NCBI GenBank assembly: GCA_039881145.1 | Contig: JAYKKI010000095.1 | Coordinates: 989,501 to 1,053,500 of the forward strand | DNA: 64,000 nt | Origin: Druceiella hillmani | Lineage: Eukaryota > Arthropoda > Insecta > Lepidoptera > Hepialidae | Direction of reading: 5' to 3' | Shown here: positions 12,241 through 24,439 of the stretch, piece after piece | Numbering within the stretch: position 1 is the stretch's first letter | Layout of the letters: each line of letters opens with the position of its first letter | Program-made: the position numbers and the translations under genes | Notes under the pieces: generated by a model | Told to the model about the DNA's origin: nothing | Databases searched by the model: none | What the model saw: the letters and a program-made list of their open reading frames with translations, nothing else

Positions 12241-12807
12241 ATAGTCTGGAGGCCTGTCTGGTAGCCGACTGATCTAAGCTCTTAAGCATGAGATGTGCTA
12301 CTATAGATAGAAATTTTTTTTATTTACTTTTCATAACTATCAGAGTCATTAAATTTTTATAACTGTAGCTGTATTTAGGATATCATAAGAACTACAGTTA
12401 CATAAGATGAAATATAATATTCTCTTTATATTTTAAGAATAATTATGAAGTCGTATAAAAAATGAAGGCTTTACAGCTTCATAGAGCCTCGATCATTACT
12501 TAATCCCCGACCAACTCTCGTAACCTGAGGCGTCTTGAAAAGTGATTTTAAGATGAAACGTCTTTCTTTCAAAATACATTTTCAAAAAAATTAATGGCAT
12601 TACTTTCATTTTCGTCACTCAGTGAACTTGAATATTCAATAGCAGAGGCCATGAAGAGCTTTGTGGGTGAAATGTTAACATTTTCGATGGAAACGTTAAG
12701 TAGTTTTCATTTTAAAAATTGTTTCATGGCAGTTTTTCCTTCTTGAAGCAAAAAGCGGGCAAATGTTATATTCTATGACTAATAGATCCACGGGATGGAA
12801 ACAAAAA

Positions 12808-12853
12808 AATATTGATGATTAAGCCCACACTAAGGCGCTTAATAATCAATATT
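12808..12853. repeat. 17-bp inverted repeat
   Basis: AATATTGATGATTAAGC (12808-12824) pairs with GCTTAATAATCAATATT (12837-12853) with one mismatch across a 12-base loop. Confidence 0.7.
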
Positions 12854-12953
12854 TTATTTACTTATTCAGGTCATTTGTACAATCGAGTATTTAGAAATGA
12901 CCATGTACCATTCTGAATAATCCTGAAACATATCTCTTGCATATAGTTCATGT

Positions 12954-13090
<137 letters not shown>

Positions 13091-13092
13091 AG

Positions 13093-13305
13093 ATATCGCC
13101 GTCGCCGTTACCGTGGTGTATTGGATTGATCACAAGGCATACCGCCTTTAAAGGCGTGATGCGCCGCTGCGATCCGGGATCGATTCTTTGCCGCCTGCAG
13201 AGCCTGTGTTCTGGTCGGCTGTGAGATATTGCTATCTATTTATCGTAGCAATAAATCGGCCATATGTGACAACTGTATACAATAAAACAGATAAACAAAT
13301 AAGTT
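13093..13305 (+). mobile_element. tRNA-derived SINE (candidate)
   Basis: The 5' part reads like a decayed tRNA gene. TGGTGTATTGG stands where an A box (TRGCNNAGTGG) is expected, and GATCCGGGATCGATTC about 60 bases on resembles a B box (GGTTCGANNCC). A GC-rich body follows (CCGCCTGCAGAGCC, GGTCGGC), then AATAAAACAGATAAACAAATAAG as an A-rich tail. SINEs of this kind are copied by LINE machinery, and decayed LINEs are present in this window. It might instead be an isolated tRNA pseudogene, but the cloverleaf does not close and the extra body plus tail favours a SINE. Confidence 0.55.
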
Positions 13306-13309
13306 AAAA

Positions 13310-14295
13310 TTTTCTGTTAAATTTAAAAAACAGGAAGGAAACCTCCCTGATAAATCTGATTCATTCAGTGACTGTGTGGTTTTTCACATATTTATATTTT
13401 TTTTTATTTTCCCATATATTAAGCTGTTTTTAATTTATTATAATAGGCTACTTTCCAAGTCATGTTTTCAAAAATTTTCCCTCCTAATTGTACTCATCAG
13501 TAGATTAGAATCTATTATGGAATTATTGTAACAGATAACCTAAAAGTTATTATATGATACTAAAATTATTTCTTTTGAGTGACTCTCACATATCTTAATA
13601 GGTTGATAAAGATTTTTTTTAAAATAACAACCTCTACCTTCATAATCAAAATTTCGTCAATTCTGAACGAAATCGAAGATGTACTTACATTGCAAACTAA
13701 GTTCAAGAAAAATAGTGCAAAATAACTTTTCTGAATTTAAGCTAGATTATACGCTAAATAAATGGCAAAATAAATGCTACGTTAATTTTTATTTAAATTC
13801 CAATTAATCATTTACTTTTACCATAAAAGTGTTCATCAGTAATTATTTTTATCAGTTACCATTTGACTTCTATCCGGCAAGTACAGATTAAAAACTTAGT
13901 ATAAAAAAAGGAACTTCAGACCATCAGAATAAATTGTAACATCCCTATGTCAGTTATAATGCAGTCAAATTATTTGAAAATTTAAATTCGTAGTGCATGA
14001 TTTCTTACGAATTTAAATTTTTAATTTAAACCCAAAATTGATTCAAAAAATTTGCCAAGTCCAAGGTCTGGTCTTGGAAGTTATATTGCATTCACCATGT
14101 TTTCGAAAAGTTTAAAGCTAAATATCTCGATAATCGTTGACACTACTACATATTTCCATAAGCATAGTAAGATTTAGCGTAACATCTTAGACCGCACAGC
14201 ATTCGTAAATGACACAGGGCGTGATCCTTAAAAATACGTGCAAAATAAAATTTAAACGGGATAATTGTACAAAAAGCACAATATTATTGAATTAT
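13310..14295. other. AT-rich DNA, nothing recognised
   Basis: No supported feature. Confidence 0.5.
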
Positions 14296-14300
14296 TAAAA

Positions 14301-14382
14301 TAACTACAAACGTGACACTAATTACGGGAACACACGTGACACTAACTACACACGTGACACTAACTACAAACGTGACACTAAT
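14301..14382. repeat. Short tandem repeat of ACGTGACACTAACTACA units
   Basis: Four units of about 18 bases share the core ACGTGACACTAA. The two middle units contain CACGTG E-boxes (14333-14338 and 14351-14356). Confidence 0.85.
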
Positions 14383-14837
14383 TCGCAATTCAATTACGGC
14401 AATTAAATAAACGAAAACGGAATGGTACATTCTAATATGCTGTCATAAAGTCGAAAGCTACTCCTAACTAAGGTCAACACTTTATGTTGTTGTTAACATC
14501 TAATATAAGAGAAGAGAGAAAATACTAAATTAGTCAAATAATAAGGCCAATATTGTTTTATGTGCCGACTAAATTCGGAGGGTACCACCACAGAATCTTG
14601 CCGACCCAAATTAGTATGTAAAAGATATAGTTACGTTGTTGCACGCGAATCACTCTTGCAATTTGTTTACATTTAAATAATTCTGGAAGTACCTGCTAAG
14701 AAGTTGAGATGCATCGTGCTTACATTCATCACACCTGCTTTCTTGGGCTTCAAGCTAATTATAAATTTAAAGACCTTATTCACAATTAAATGAAACTACG
14801 TGATGTAGTATTATTTCTACTTTCTTTAATTTCTTTA

Positions 14838-14875
14838 CCACGACCTAGGTTTCGTTGTATTACATCTTCAGGTGG
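14838..14875 (-). ncRNA. Hammerhead-like motif, copy A (helix II shortened)
   Basis: On the minus strand the order CCAC, CTGAAGA, helix II, GAAA, CC-TA-GG, TC, GTGG is kept. Three bases are missing from helix II compared with the copy at 15006, leaving about 3 bp. Core bases look intact. Confidence 0.5.
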
Positions 14876-15005
14876 GATATTAGCAAAAATCTTTGCTAAT
14901 AACTACGTGATGTAGTATTATTTCTACTTTCTTTAATTTCTTTACCACGACCTAGGTTTCGTTGTATTATAACATCTTATTCTAGCAAAGATCTTTGCTA
15001 ATATC

Positions 15006-15046
15006 CCACCTGAAGATGTTGTAATACAACGAAACCTAGGTCGTGG
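15006..15046 (+). ncRNA. Hammerhead ribozyme-like motif (type I layout)
   Basis: All parts of a hammerhead are present in order. Helix I is CCAC (15006-15009) with GTGG (15043-15046). The core box CTGAAGA (15010-15016) fits CUGANGA. Helix II is GTTGT/ACAAC with an AAT loop (15018-15030). The core box GAAA is at 15031-15034. A very short helix III is ACC/GGT around TA, and the cleavage triplet GTC ends at 15042. One extra T (15017) sits between the core and helix II, a departure from the strict consensus. Short-helix-III hammerheads are known from Penelope-like retroelements. Self-cleavage is inferred and untested. Confidence 0.6.
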
Positions 15047-15793
15047 TAAAGAAATTAAAGAAAGTAGAAATAATACTACATCACGTAGTTTTATTTAATT
15101 GTGAATAATGAATTTCTACAAAATTAACGCCAAATATATTTAATATTTAAAGTAGTTCTAGTAAGTCCTTAGTTGGAACGATAATTTTAGGTAAGTAATT
15201 CTTACAAGGGCATGTATTCACTTTAATTCTTTGAACTTAGCAATAAAATAACGTAAAATTATTTACCGTATCATTTGAACAACTAAGCAGTACATTGGAA
15301 GAGAATTTTAAAAATATAACAAACAATAGGTTAATTAATAACTAGTGCTAATAACCAGTAATTAATAGCAAATTATAAAATTTGTGAGATATAAGTTTCC
15401 AAATTTAATGGTGGAAATAAGCTGCGTATATCTCATTATCTCACTCACTCCTCATGTTAACAACGAGCATTACTAAGCATGATGTTACAATTTCATATTG
15501 CCATCCTTGTTTTAACGTTAATTTTAATTTTTAAGATATGTCGAGCTTATTTTCATTACTGATCATCTTGTCCTTACTGCTTAAACATTAAATATAACAA
15601 AACAAGAAAACGGAATTAATAAGAAAATTGACTACGATGAATATAATGTAATAATAGTAAATACCTTTTTATTTTTACGTATAAATTAAATTATCCTCAT
15701 TTGATACACAAATTGCAACGGTTCCTAAAAAAGTCGTTTCGAAATACGACATCCAACGTCTGCCATAATATTTTTTTCTAACTTCACAAGTAA

Positions 15794-16075
15794 ATCAAGC
15801 AATACCTTATTTGCTGCAATCCATTGAGACTTTGACTTGAGCTCCATTAACACCCTACACAACACATTTGCTTCAAAGTGTTTTTAAGTTGCGTGTATTT
15901 CACAGATATTAGTTTTACGTACCCGAAGGATCGTGGTGAATCGAGCAATACCTTGTTTGCTGAAATTCATTGAGACGTTTGAGCTCCATTAACACCCTAC
16001 ACAACACATTTGCATAAAAGTATTTTTAACTTGCGTGTATTTCACAGATATTATCCACCATATTAGTTTTACGAT
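15794..16075. repeat. Tandem duplication of a roughly 140-bp unit
   Basis: CAAGCAATACCTTATTTGCTG through CACAGATATTAGTTTTACG (15794-15918) is repeated at 15942-16075 with small differences, including loss of TTTGACTTGAG bases and a short insertion near the end. Confidence 0.85.
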
Positions 16076-16419
16076 GATGACAAATAGTCTATATCAAGAC
16101 AAACTGATAAACATCTCGTTTTTAAAAATTCAACTGGTTTAGCATATATAAAAAACAAAAGAAACGGGCATACCGACAGGTTAAAAACATTATGATCCTT
16201 TAATGTTCTAACTTTTTTACATGGCTGCCATCTCAGTATCTTCATAATTTACAACCGTATCTGTATAATTTATAACCGTATTATAGAAATTATAAGCATA
16301 ATACTTGATATATTCATAAGTAAGCATGCCATTTCCTGCGCTTTCTGCCTAACACAGCTTACACTGTTCGATGCATCGTCAAATAAAATTCATTGCCTTG
16401 ACTGCACTTAATCGTCCTG

Positions 16420-17870
16420 ATAATATGAAGTATATGTTTTTACAACTCAAAATTTACTAATATTTTCGTTTTTCTTTAAGTTTGTTTCTTTGTATTTATT
16501 CGAAGACATTCTTAAAGACGATACATAACAAACCTGGGAGCAGTACAGTATGTAGGTTTTTAAACAGCCTTCCATTCACCTGTATTTTGCTTAATATAGA
16601 TAATATATTTAAATACTGTTGTTTATCTTAGCAAATTAGAAAAAAAAACATTAGGATTGAATACTTAAAATATTGGATATTTTTTGATTAAAGCTAAAAC
16701 AGGGTTATAAGAAAACATATACTTTGAGACATATATTCCTTCCAATAAAACAGTTTTGAAAATTGAGAATAAGTTTATTTTTCCCTAATTTCATCTGAAT
16801 TTCTTTGGCAGGTTATATAAATTGTCACAACTCATAATTAAATTTCAAACTTCTTTTCATCATAGGAATAACATTAACTGCCCATAATGTTTCCAGTATT
16901 TTGCTTATTTGAAGATTCCAACTTTTCAGTAAAAATGTCAGCAAAGCAATCTGATATATTATTTTATTAAAATAATCCAGAAATAATTTCTAATCAATTT
17001 CATGACACCAGCCGGCTAATTTATAATTTGTCTACATAGCTACCTACAGATAGTATCATAAGAAAAGCGACGTGTTTATTTCTAAAGTTTCCAGTTCCTA
17101 CTAATGCTTTTGTCTAAACCTTTACTCATTACTAAATTTTCATACTAGATCAACGAAGTATGCCTGAATAAAATGAATACCACAGGATCTCATATCATGA
17201 AATAAATACGAGAATATATTAATTTCATGATTCTACAATGCCTAAAAATTATAAAACAATTCTGTTTCGTTATTAGAAAAACTCATAGTTTTATTTGAAC
17301 TCTATGGAATATTTTCCCTCAGAACTCCTTAATCAATAATAATCTAAATGCATTACAATCCCTAATTTTAAATTCATTCCACACATGGTAATTTAACAAC
17401 AGATATTTCAATTAATTACGTCAGAAGAATAAAATAATTTGTCAAAATTTTAAAAATATAATCGAGAATAAAAAATTATCTACTACCTAATTTTGGATTG
17501 ATTGCAATTGATTCGAGGTTTGAACAATTCTTAAGTTTTTGAAAATTTTCTGTGCAGACAAAAGCTTTAGAGAAATACGAATTATAAATATAAAATACGA
17601 AAATTATTTTTGCAATTCATTTATGGCAATATACGCAAAACAAATTTCACAACACTTTCTCAGAACAACCAACAATTGATATAAATAATAAGACACTTAT
17701 CAGAAAAACGTAGAAGTTACGTTTTATAATATAAATTACAAGTGATTATATAAAAAATCAAAGAACAAAGAAAATATACTTTTTTCAAAGTTTAAGCATA
17801 AACCCAACAAAATTCTACACAAAGAATATTTCACTTCCAATTAATATCAATCCACTACCATTAGAAATTT
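16420..17870. other. AT-rich DNA, nothing recognised
   Basis: No supported feature. A mildly complex stretch precedes it at 16325-16420 (CATTTCCTGCGCTTTCTGCC, GATGCATCG). Confidence 0.5.
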
Positions 17871-17879
17871 TCGATAACT

Positions 17880-18100
17880 TACCCCGTGCCGAAGTTTAAC
17901 TGTTTTCGGCAACTGTTATGACATTGCATAAAGTCCAACCCAAAATTTGACGATTGTAGTTAGCTGCGCCACCCTGAATGCTGATCATGTCTGCTGATCT
18001 CCAGGATTACATTCAAGTGACATTGTAAATTGGAAAGTGTTCAGGGACGAGGTCAATCGAAATAAACAAACTGTAGCTTATGAAACCCGAGTTATTTTAC
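17880..18100. other. Island of balanced composition, unidentified
   Basis: Contains CCCCGTGCCGAAG, GCTGCGCCACCCTGAATGC and CTCCAGGATTACATTCAAG. All frames are interrupted. It could be a decayed transposon piece or a non-coding element; I cannot tell which. Confidence 0.25.
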
Positions 18101-18825
18101 GAGCGTTTACTTAAAAAATTAAATAAATTTTTAAGAAAGAGGACAGCTTGCATTACGGCCAAGCAACTCATTTAACAACCTTTGCTATGACCGAATTACT
18201 ATTTTAAATTAATGCGTGTAATATGAGATGATACTGTTTTGTGTTACTCCATAAATTTTGTTTATTATGCTTGTTGTTGAGTACTGTGGATCTAAATTCG
18301 TTCGTTCATCAAGATGATAGATATTTTAATTTGAATATTAAGCATTATTCTTACCTGTAACATTTCTAACGAAATGTCCAAATTTTAAAATTACAAAAAT
18401 TCTCCTGTCAGAATAAAGCAAAGAAACTGATCCATCGATATTTCCTCTTACCCAAAATAAGTTTTTCAAGAAAACAACTTTTTAAAGTACCAACAAGATT
18501 ACATTTACGAGGAGGTTTCGACGTTGTTGCCATGAAAAATAGCAAATATTTCAAAGGACCTCCAAAAGAAATCAACAAAGACAAAAAGGTGAAATTTGCA
18601 CAAATTTTAATTTATCTTTGAAAAGATGCTGCCAATTACAATGAAAACCGTATGCAATTTAATGGTGGTAGATATTTTCGAATCTTGAAAAATTGTAATT
18701 CTATTGGGTTAGTGAATGAAATATAGTAAAAGGTCTGTTAGTTTCGTAATATTTATGTGTTTGCATAAATGTTCTGCGGACGTGTCATTTTGGTATATAG
18801 GCTTAAATCATTAAATTTGTAACAT

Positions 18826-20035
18826 GTGTTGATTGGTTCAATTCTTATCTTTGTGGCGTAAACAGACAATCACAATTTCAGAAAACTACTCAAAGTGGAC
18901 CAGCTCATTACCGTAGTACCTCAAGGAGGTGTCCTTTCTGCGCTTCTTTTTTTTTATTTTCATTGATCCCGTAGTTAAACAACTGTCCTCCAACTATCAC
19001 TTATATGCTGATGATTTTCAAATATAATCCCACTGCAATGTGGATAAAATGTCTTTATGCATTGATATATGAAATACAGACCTACATATGATCAGTCAGT
19101 GGGCTGGTAAACAGGGTCTTTTGATTAATCCAATTAAATCGCAGGCTATCGGTAGTCAGAAACTTTCGTCAAAAATACCTACGTCTGATTTACCACAGCT
19201 ATTGATTAACGGTTATGTTATTCCTTTTACTTTAACTGTAAAAGATCTTGGCCTACTAATTAACTAACATCTCACATGGCATTCACAAGTAAATGATATT
19301 AGTCGTAAGATTTTTTCAAAATACAATCTCTCAAACGGCTTCAAAATTTTCTTCCACTGCGAACGAAAATACAAATTTGTCAAATTTTACTTCTACTTAT
19401 TCTTGATTATGGGGATGTGTGCTATTCTAATCTAAATGAGCATTTACTCAATAAATATGAACAACTTCAAAACTTGTGCATTCGATACATTTTCGGTCTT
19501 AAAAAAATCGATCGCATATCCGAGTATCGTTCACCTCTTAAATGGTTAAATATTCGTGATCGACGCAACTTTCATCTTCTATGTTTTGTATATAATATCC
19601 TCAATAATCCCATTACACCTTCATACCTTAAATCTAGATTTCAATACCTGTCATCCCACCACCTTGAACTACGATGCAAAAATAAGTATATCCTCCTAAT
19701 CCCTCAACATAGAAAGGAATTTTATGGCGAATCCTACACCATATATTCTACGCGATTGTGGAATGAACTGACTACAAAAAAACAAAGTGCGCCCTCGTTG
19801 TCTGTGTTCAAAAGTCAACTGAAAATACATTACCTATCATAATTTGGCAGATCCTAATCCCTTCCATTATAACCCATCCTTTTCCCTTCCTACTCCAAAA
19901 GTGTCGTTTTGCTTTGATTTTCATTAATATTATTTTATTATCACATAACATTACATATTTTATTTTTAAGTAGGATTAATTAATGTTTAAAAATTACTTA
20001 CTTAAGCTTGCAGAAAGAAATAAATAAATAAATTG
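18826..20035 (+). pseudogene. Non-LTR retrotransposon (CR1/Jockey/L2 group) RT, 3' part, decayed
   Basis: Reverse transcriptase of a LINE, 5' truncated. Visible in shifting frames are DWFNSYLCG (thumb-proximal block), VPQGGVLSALLF (18914-18952, the usual VPQGS.LGPLLF motif), YADDFQI (catalytic YADD at 19004-19015), then DLGLLIN and LDYG-type blocks. An open frame at 19417-19842 holds the C-terminal part, including IRYIFGLKK, EYRSPLKWLNIRDRRN, LRCK and YSTRLWNELT, which is typical of the tail of such polymerases. Stops and frameshifts interrupt the upstream part. The 3' end is AAATAAATAAATAAATTG (20018-20035), a short tandem tail as in CR1/L2-type elements. The element cannot act by itself. 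Confidence 0.85.
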
Positions 20036-20223
20036 AACTCGAATGGAAAAAATTTAAAAAAACTTTAAAGGAAGAAAACAAAAAACTCTGGTACTTACAG
20101 GACAAAAAAAATTTCCGTGGTTATACCTGATCCAAAATATTTCTCGCTTTATACATTATTTTCTACTTTGTTCATATATACATATGTATAGATAAAATAC
20201 TAGTTAATTGTTGTTTATTTTAG

Positions 20224-20640
20224 GTCGTTTTTTCCGGTTCCGTACCTCGAAAGAAAAAGCGAACCCCTCATAAGTTAACTTGCGTGTCCACCTGTCCATC
20301 TCTCACAAGCATTTTTCTCAGAAACCGATCGAAGTAGAAAATTTTAACTGAAGTATTATCACTTCAGTTAAAATTTTAGAAAAAAGCACAAATTTCAATA
20401 GCTATTATTTAAAACATTGGTATAGAAATTTAAGAGGAGAAGGGGGCTAATTAAGCATTCGAAAAGAATTTTTTTAAAGTCCATTTGCAGTGTCGGTTAT
20501 GATATGAAAGGTCTAATTATAAAGATCTTAAAAATATTCCTTTCTATTTTTGGGGGGTGCATCGTCAAAAATATATTAAGAAACTTAAAAAAAATATGTT
20601 CTCTCCCCTACACCCTCTACCCGTAACTGCTGAAACCTAC
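20224..20640 (+). repeat. Dispersed lepidopteran-type repeat
   Basis: Starts TTTTTTCCGGTTCCGTACCTCG, with CCACCTGTCCATCTCTCAC and TTTTTCTCAGAAACCGATC in the expected order. A 17-bp inverted repeat (AAAATTTTAACTGAAGT and its complement, 20338-20378) lies inside. The 3' end is not clear. Confidence 0.55.
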
Positions 20641-20708
20641 ATTGTATGACAACTGTAATCAGTGTAACACTTTTATAAAAATGCGTCATGTTTTTAAGCA
20701 TGTGGAAG

Positions 20709-20710
<2 letters not shown>

Positions 20711-20801
<91 letters not shown>
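20711..20801. repeat. (TA)n microsatellite
   Basis: Alternating TA with one AC interruption. The Y-I open frame through it is an artefact. Confidence 0.95.
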
Positions 20802-20804
<3 letters not shown>

Positions 20805-20839
20805 TAGAAATTATATCACACGTAATTTCTTTTATATAA

Positions 20840-21960
20840 CATTTATTTATATGCTTTTCTAAACCCAGAATTTGTTTCTTTCGATGTCATTTTGGTTTTA
20901 GAGAAAAAAATTGAGATTTTATTAATGGTATTGTATTATTGAATGTTATTCGTGATATGAGAATGAAAAATATTGAAAATATGTTAATAATTTTACATCA
21001 AAATTTCTCTTCGCCACCTCTTTACCGAGGGTTTTAATTATAATTACTTTTAAGTTTCAATAACTTCTTTGTTTTATATTCTTATATGAGGCCACGGAAC
21101 TTTGTCTGTTTTGAATACTAATATACATACGGATGTACATATTTACGTCACCGTGCACTAAAAAGGTTTCCTGTAACTAGGTTATAAATTCATCTGCTAA
21201 TAACAAAACAAGTAGAAAAAAGATGTAATTAAGTATTACGTTTTATTAAAGATTACCTAAATTAGGATGTAATATATAAAAAAACATATAACAGGTTGGA
21301 TATTTTTATCTCGCACTTGATATTCATGAACTTTTTTTTATTTACGATACAAGGAAATTGAGTATATTTGTTGTTTCCACTTTAAATATTTAACATTTGA
21401 TATAAACGAATAGGATAAGAGAAATTGCAAAAAGATTTTAAGGCATACTCTTTTACGATCACTGGACGTAAATGGGTGAAAAGAAATTTTAACTGATGAA
21501 ACTAAAAAAAAATAAAGAGAATGGTTATGATTTACTATTAAAATTTGCTACAATTAGTTAATTTTTTTTTCTCTTTGATACTTGAAATTTATTACCAAAA
21601 ACAATCATCTTATAAATCACACTTCAAATTGTTTCATACGAAAATTATATACGTAACTATTAGTGAAAATTTAGACCTGTAATTTTCTTTTTGTTCATAA
21701 AAACTAAGAATTTTTGTAAATTTAATTTAGGGAACTGTATGTAAAAACATAAAACAAGTTATTGCAATTCAATGACTGAGAGTGTGTTTTATAAACTTTT
21801 ATGATATATTTCAAGAAAAAACATTAGGATCATTTCGTTACATCGTCATCTATCGGTAATACAAATCATTAGACACGCAATTATTAAACATTTTGGAAAA
21901 GAATCTAATATCTAAAACTATTTTATTTAAAAGCCCTGTGCAATAAATATTCTTGCAGTT
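20840..21960. other. AT-rich DNA, nothing recognised
   Basis: No supported feature. Confidence 0.5.
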
Positions 21961-21964
21961 ATAC

Positions 21965-22400
21965 ACAATGGCAATGTCCCCGAGGGTTAATCATATTGGG
22001 CTCAAAATTAACACACAGAAGTTTCGAGAAATGAGACCTAGTATCAACAATATAACAGCGTAGTTGCTAGGCATAGATGAATTAAAATGTTACCGTCACT
22101 TCACATAACTTGAAAGTGTAGCATCACAGACGGAAGGAACTGAAGAGCATCCCGCTTCAAAGATCATCAAAGCTAGGGCAATCTTCGCGCACAACTTGGC
22201 TTCGTAGCGTAGTCGCGGAAACTGAAGTGGAGAATAAAACTTAATATATTCCAGTCTAACGTCAAACCCGAACTACTAAATAGGAGTGAGACCAAGAAGG
22301 CAACAAAAGTTCTCACAAGGCGCCTCCGTAACTTCATCAATCGCTGCCATATTCAATATCGACACTGCGAAGAGCCGCCTATAAATAATTTATATGCCGA
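21965..22400 (+). pseudogene. Non-LTR retrotransposon RT C-terminal fragment (RTE-like), decayed
   Basis: Read across frames, the segment gives the block order seen after the polymerase site in many insect LINEs: a GLKINT(Q)K..EMR block, then EGTEEHPASKIIKARAIFA, then LKWRIKLNIFQSNVKPELL and RRLRNFINRC. Stop codons and shifts interrupt it several times and the catalytic YADD region is not present. Homology to an RTE-type element is from family memory. It is GC-richer than its flanks, as expected of once-coding DNA. Confidence 0.7.
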
Positions 22401-22409
22401 TACTCATAG

Positions 22410-23435
22410 ATGATGAATGTGAGTCTAATTCAAGTATTTATGTAGAAATAGGCCATAATGCAATATAATATTAAATACAATTGGCTGTAAATTGACTTTC
22501 TTAAAATGTAATATATGTTTTTGTATGTACTTGTATACCAACAGCTAATTCATAGAAAATTGTTTTTCTATGTGTATTGGAATAACACAAAGACTATTCT
22601 TGCTGCAACGCTTACAAAGAATACCGAGACCATAAAAATGTGTTATCCTTCATTCAACCCCGCTTAAAAACAGCATTTAATGAAGTCTGGCGTAGATATA
22701 GTTCATGATTCAACTGAAATATACGTCAAATTGCTTAGAAATAATTATAATTGTCAATTTTATTTGAGTATTTTAATTTTATGTAACATTTGACAAACAA
22801 TTTCTGAAGTAATTGATACAAAAATTTTCATATACTGAATAAAGAAACCGAACATGAGTTAGACCAATTTAGATAACGCTTAAAAATGTTCTAAAATATT
22901 TACAAGTAAACTCGTAGACGTCGTAAATGTAAACTATGGTAAAGAATTTAATGAGAAGAATTAAATATTTTTGAGTAGCATAAACTAGATTTAATTTATT
23001 TCCGAATACCAAAATAATAGTCCAAGTAATTTTTAAAACAAAATTCTATGACTTAATGTTCGAAAACTCCATATTTAGACAGGAGCCACGAATAATTCAC
23101 TGTGGTGGTCAAAAATTAAAACTATGAATTAGCTCCAAAATAATAAAACGTGTTATTACCTCGTAGATAAAATCGCTTTTTTCTGTTTTACATTACACAA
23201 AATTGACCCTGTATCAACATACCTTGACGGAGGATTAAAATTATATATTTTTATGTTTACACCACATTGTTATTCTTCGGTTTATTGTATTTAAATTATA
23301 AACATGTCAGATAATGCACAATCTCTAATATTTATATAACCGAACTTTTCTAGTCATCAAGTAAAAATAAAAATTGTACGGATATTTTTAGTATCTGTTA
23401 AGTATCTCTTGATATGTCAAACAAAAAACAAAATA
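22410..23435. other. AT-rich DNA, nothing recognised
   Basis: No supported feature. Confidence 0.5.
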
Positions 23436-23439
23436 AAAA

Positions 23440-23740
23440 ACCCAACCAACTCATTCATTTAGAGCACAATCACAAACGTTCAATTGCCAAGAGAAAAGAA
23501 CACCTCTATCGAGCAGTGACCACTGATTTTCTTATTATTGAAGGGGGTGATCGAGGGCAAGGGGATCAATAAAAATTACATGAACAATCGGCGCGTCCGC
23601 TCAGCGCTTTTCCAAAAATTTATATCAAATAATTTAGAACAAGATAGACCCTACTATGGGTCCAATCGTGACTAATTAGACGGTTTCTTTGTTTAAATTC
23701 ATCGCTGATTGAGGAGCGATTTGTTAGTTATTATATATTT
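23440..23740. promoter_or_regulatory. Candidate conserved non-coding element
   Basis: Complex sequence with GTGACCACTGATTTTC (Runt-like ACCAC), GGGGGTGATCGAGGGC, GGGATCAATAAAA and CGGCGCGTCCGCTCAGCGC, followed by GACTAATTAGACGG (homeodomain site). No frame stays open. Regulatory function is inferred from composition. Confidence 0.28.
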
Positions 23741-23959
23741 AGTTTTAGCCGATATATTTGTAAACATCAAATTGAAGAATCTGCAAAAGTGAAAAAGTAA
23801 TTAGCGTGTACATTTTGAAATAATAAAAACAGGTCATGTGCCTGTGGAGAAAGACACGCATAAAATAGGGTTCCGTAATTATCAACATTCCGTGAAGTTT
23901 TTAAAAATTTTGAAGTATATTGACATTTTATCAAATCCGTGGTGATAAAATAAAAGATG

Positions 23960-24430
23960 TAAGGTTGATCTGATCATTTGGAACTTTTGAATTATTTGCT
24001 GAACGAGATTTTATAATAAAAACATTTAAATAAAACTAATTTTTTTAAAGACGTGTCCAATCACGTCCTATCCGAAGGATTGAGAAAACAAAGTTTCAAC
24101 GGAAGTACCGTTGTGGAAGTACATTAAATTTTTTTCCTATATTTTGCAACACAAAAATTTAAATACTCACCTAAATTATATCCTAGTAAAATTTAATGTA
24201 CACTACTTGCAAACTTCAGGAACTGAAATTGTAACAGATGGACGGATAGCTGATGAACTGATGAACCCACAAATATTTCTTGTTTCACTGCTGAAAATTA
24301 AAAACTATCAACTAAGACTAGGAAAATTTTAGAGCTTTGGAACTAAATCAAAATTAATTAAATGTTCGTTGCTTGTGTAATACGGCCAGATTCTATGATA
24401 TAAAGTTAATAAAGATTTTATTTCATTTTT
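23960..24430. other. AT-rich DNA, nothing recognised
   Basis: A 73-codon open frame at 24111-24332 looks like chance. GACGGATAGCTGATGAACTGATG inside the stretch may be a decayed scrap of the GGTTCCG repeat group. Confidence 0.4.
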
Positions 24431-24439
24431 TATACAGAC

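Larger units (their letters stand above)
14776..15138. mobile_element. Tandem and inverted cluster of a Penelope-like / hammerhead-bearing repeat
   Basis: Three copies of one module lie together. Copies A (14776-14900) and B (14901-14990) are in tandem on the minus strand and copy C (about 14993-15138) is inverted on the plus strand. Each contains CGAAACCTAGGTCGTGG, GAAAGTAGAAATAATACTAC and ATCACGTAGTTT. B and C form a long palindrome with arms of about 78 bases around AGCAAAGATCTTTGCT. The outer ends carry TTATTCACAATTAAATG and its complement. The module has no coding capacity. A Penelope-like origin is inferred from the hammerhead core (see the separate entry), since such retroelements are known to carry one. 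A non-autonomous retroelement of another kind is possible. Confidence 0.65.
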
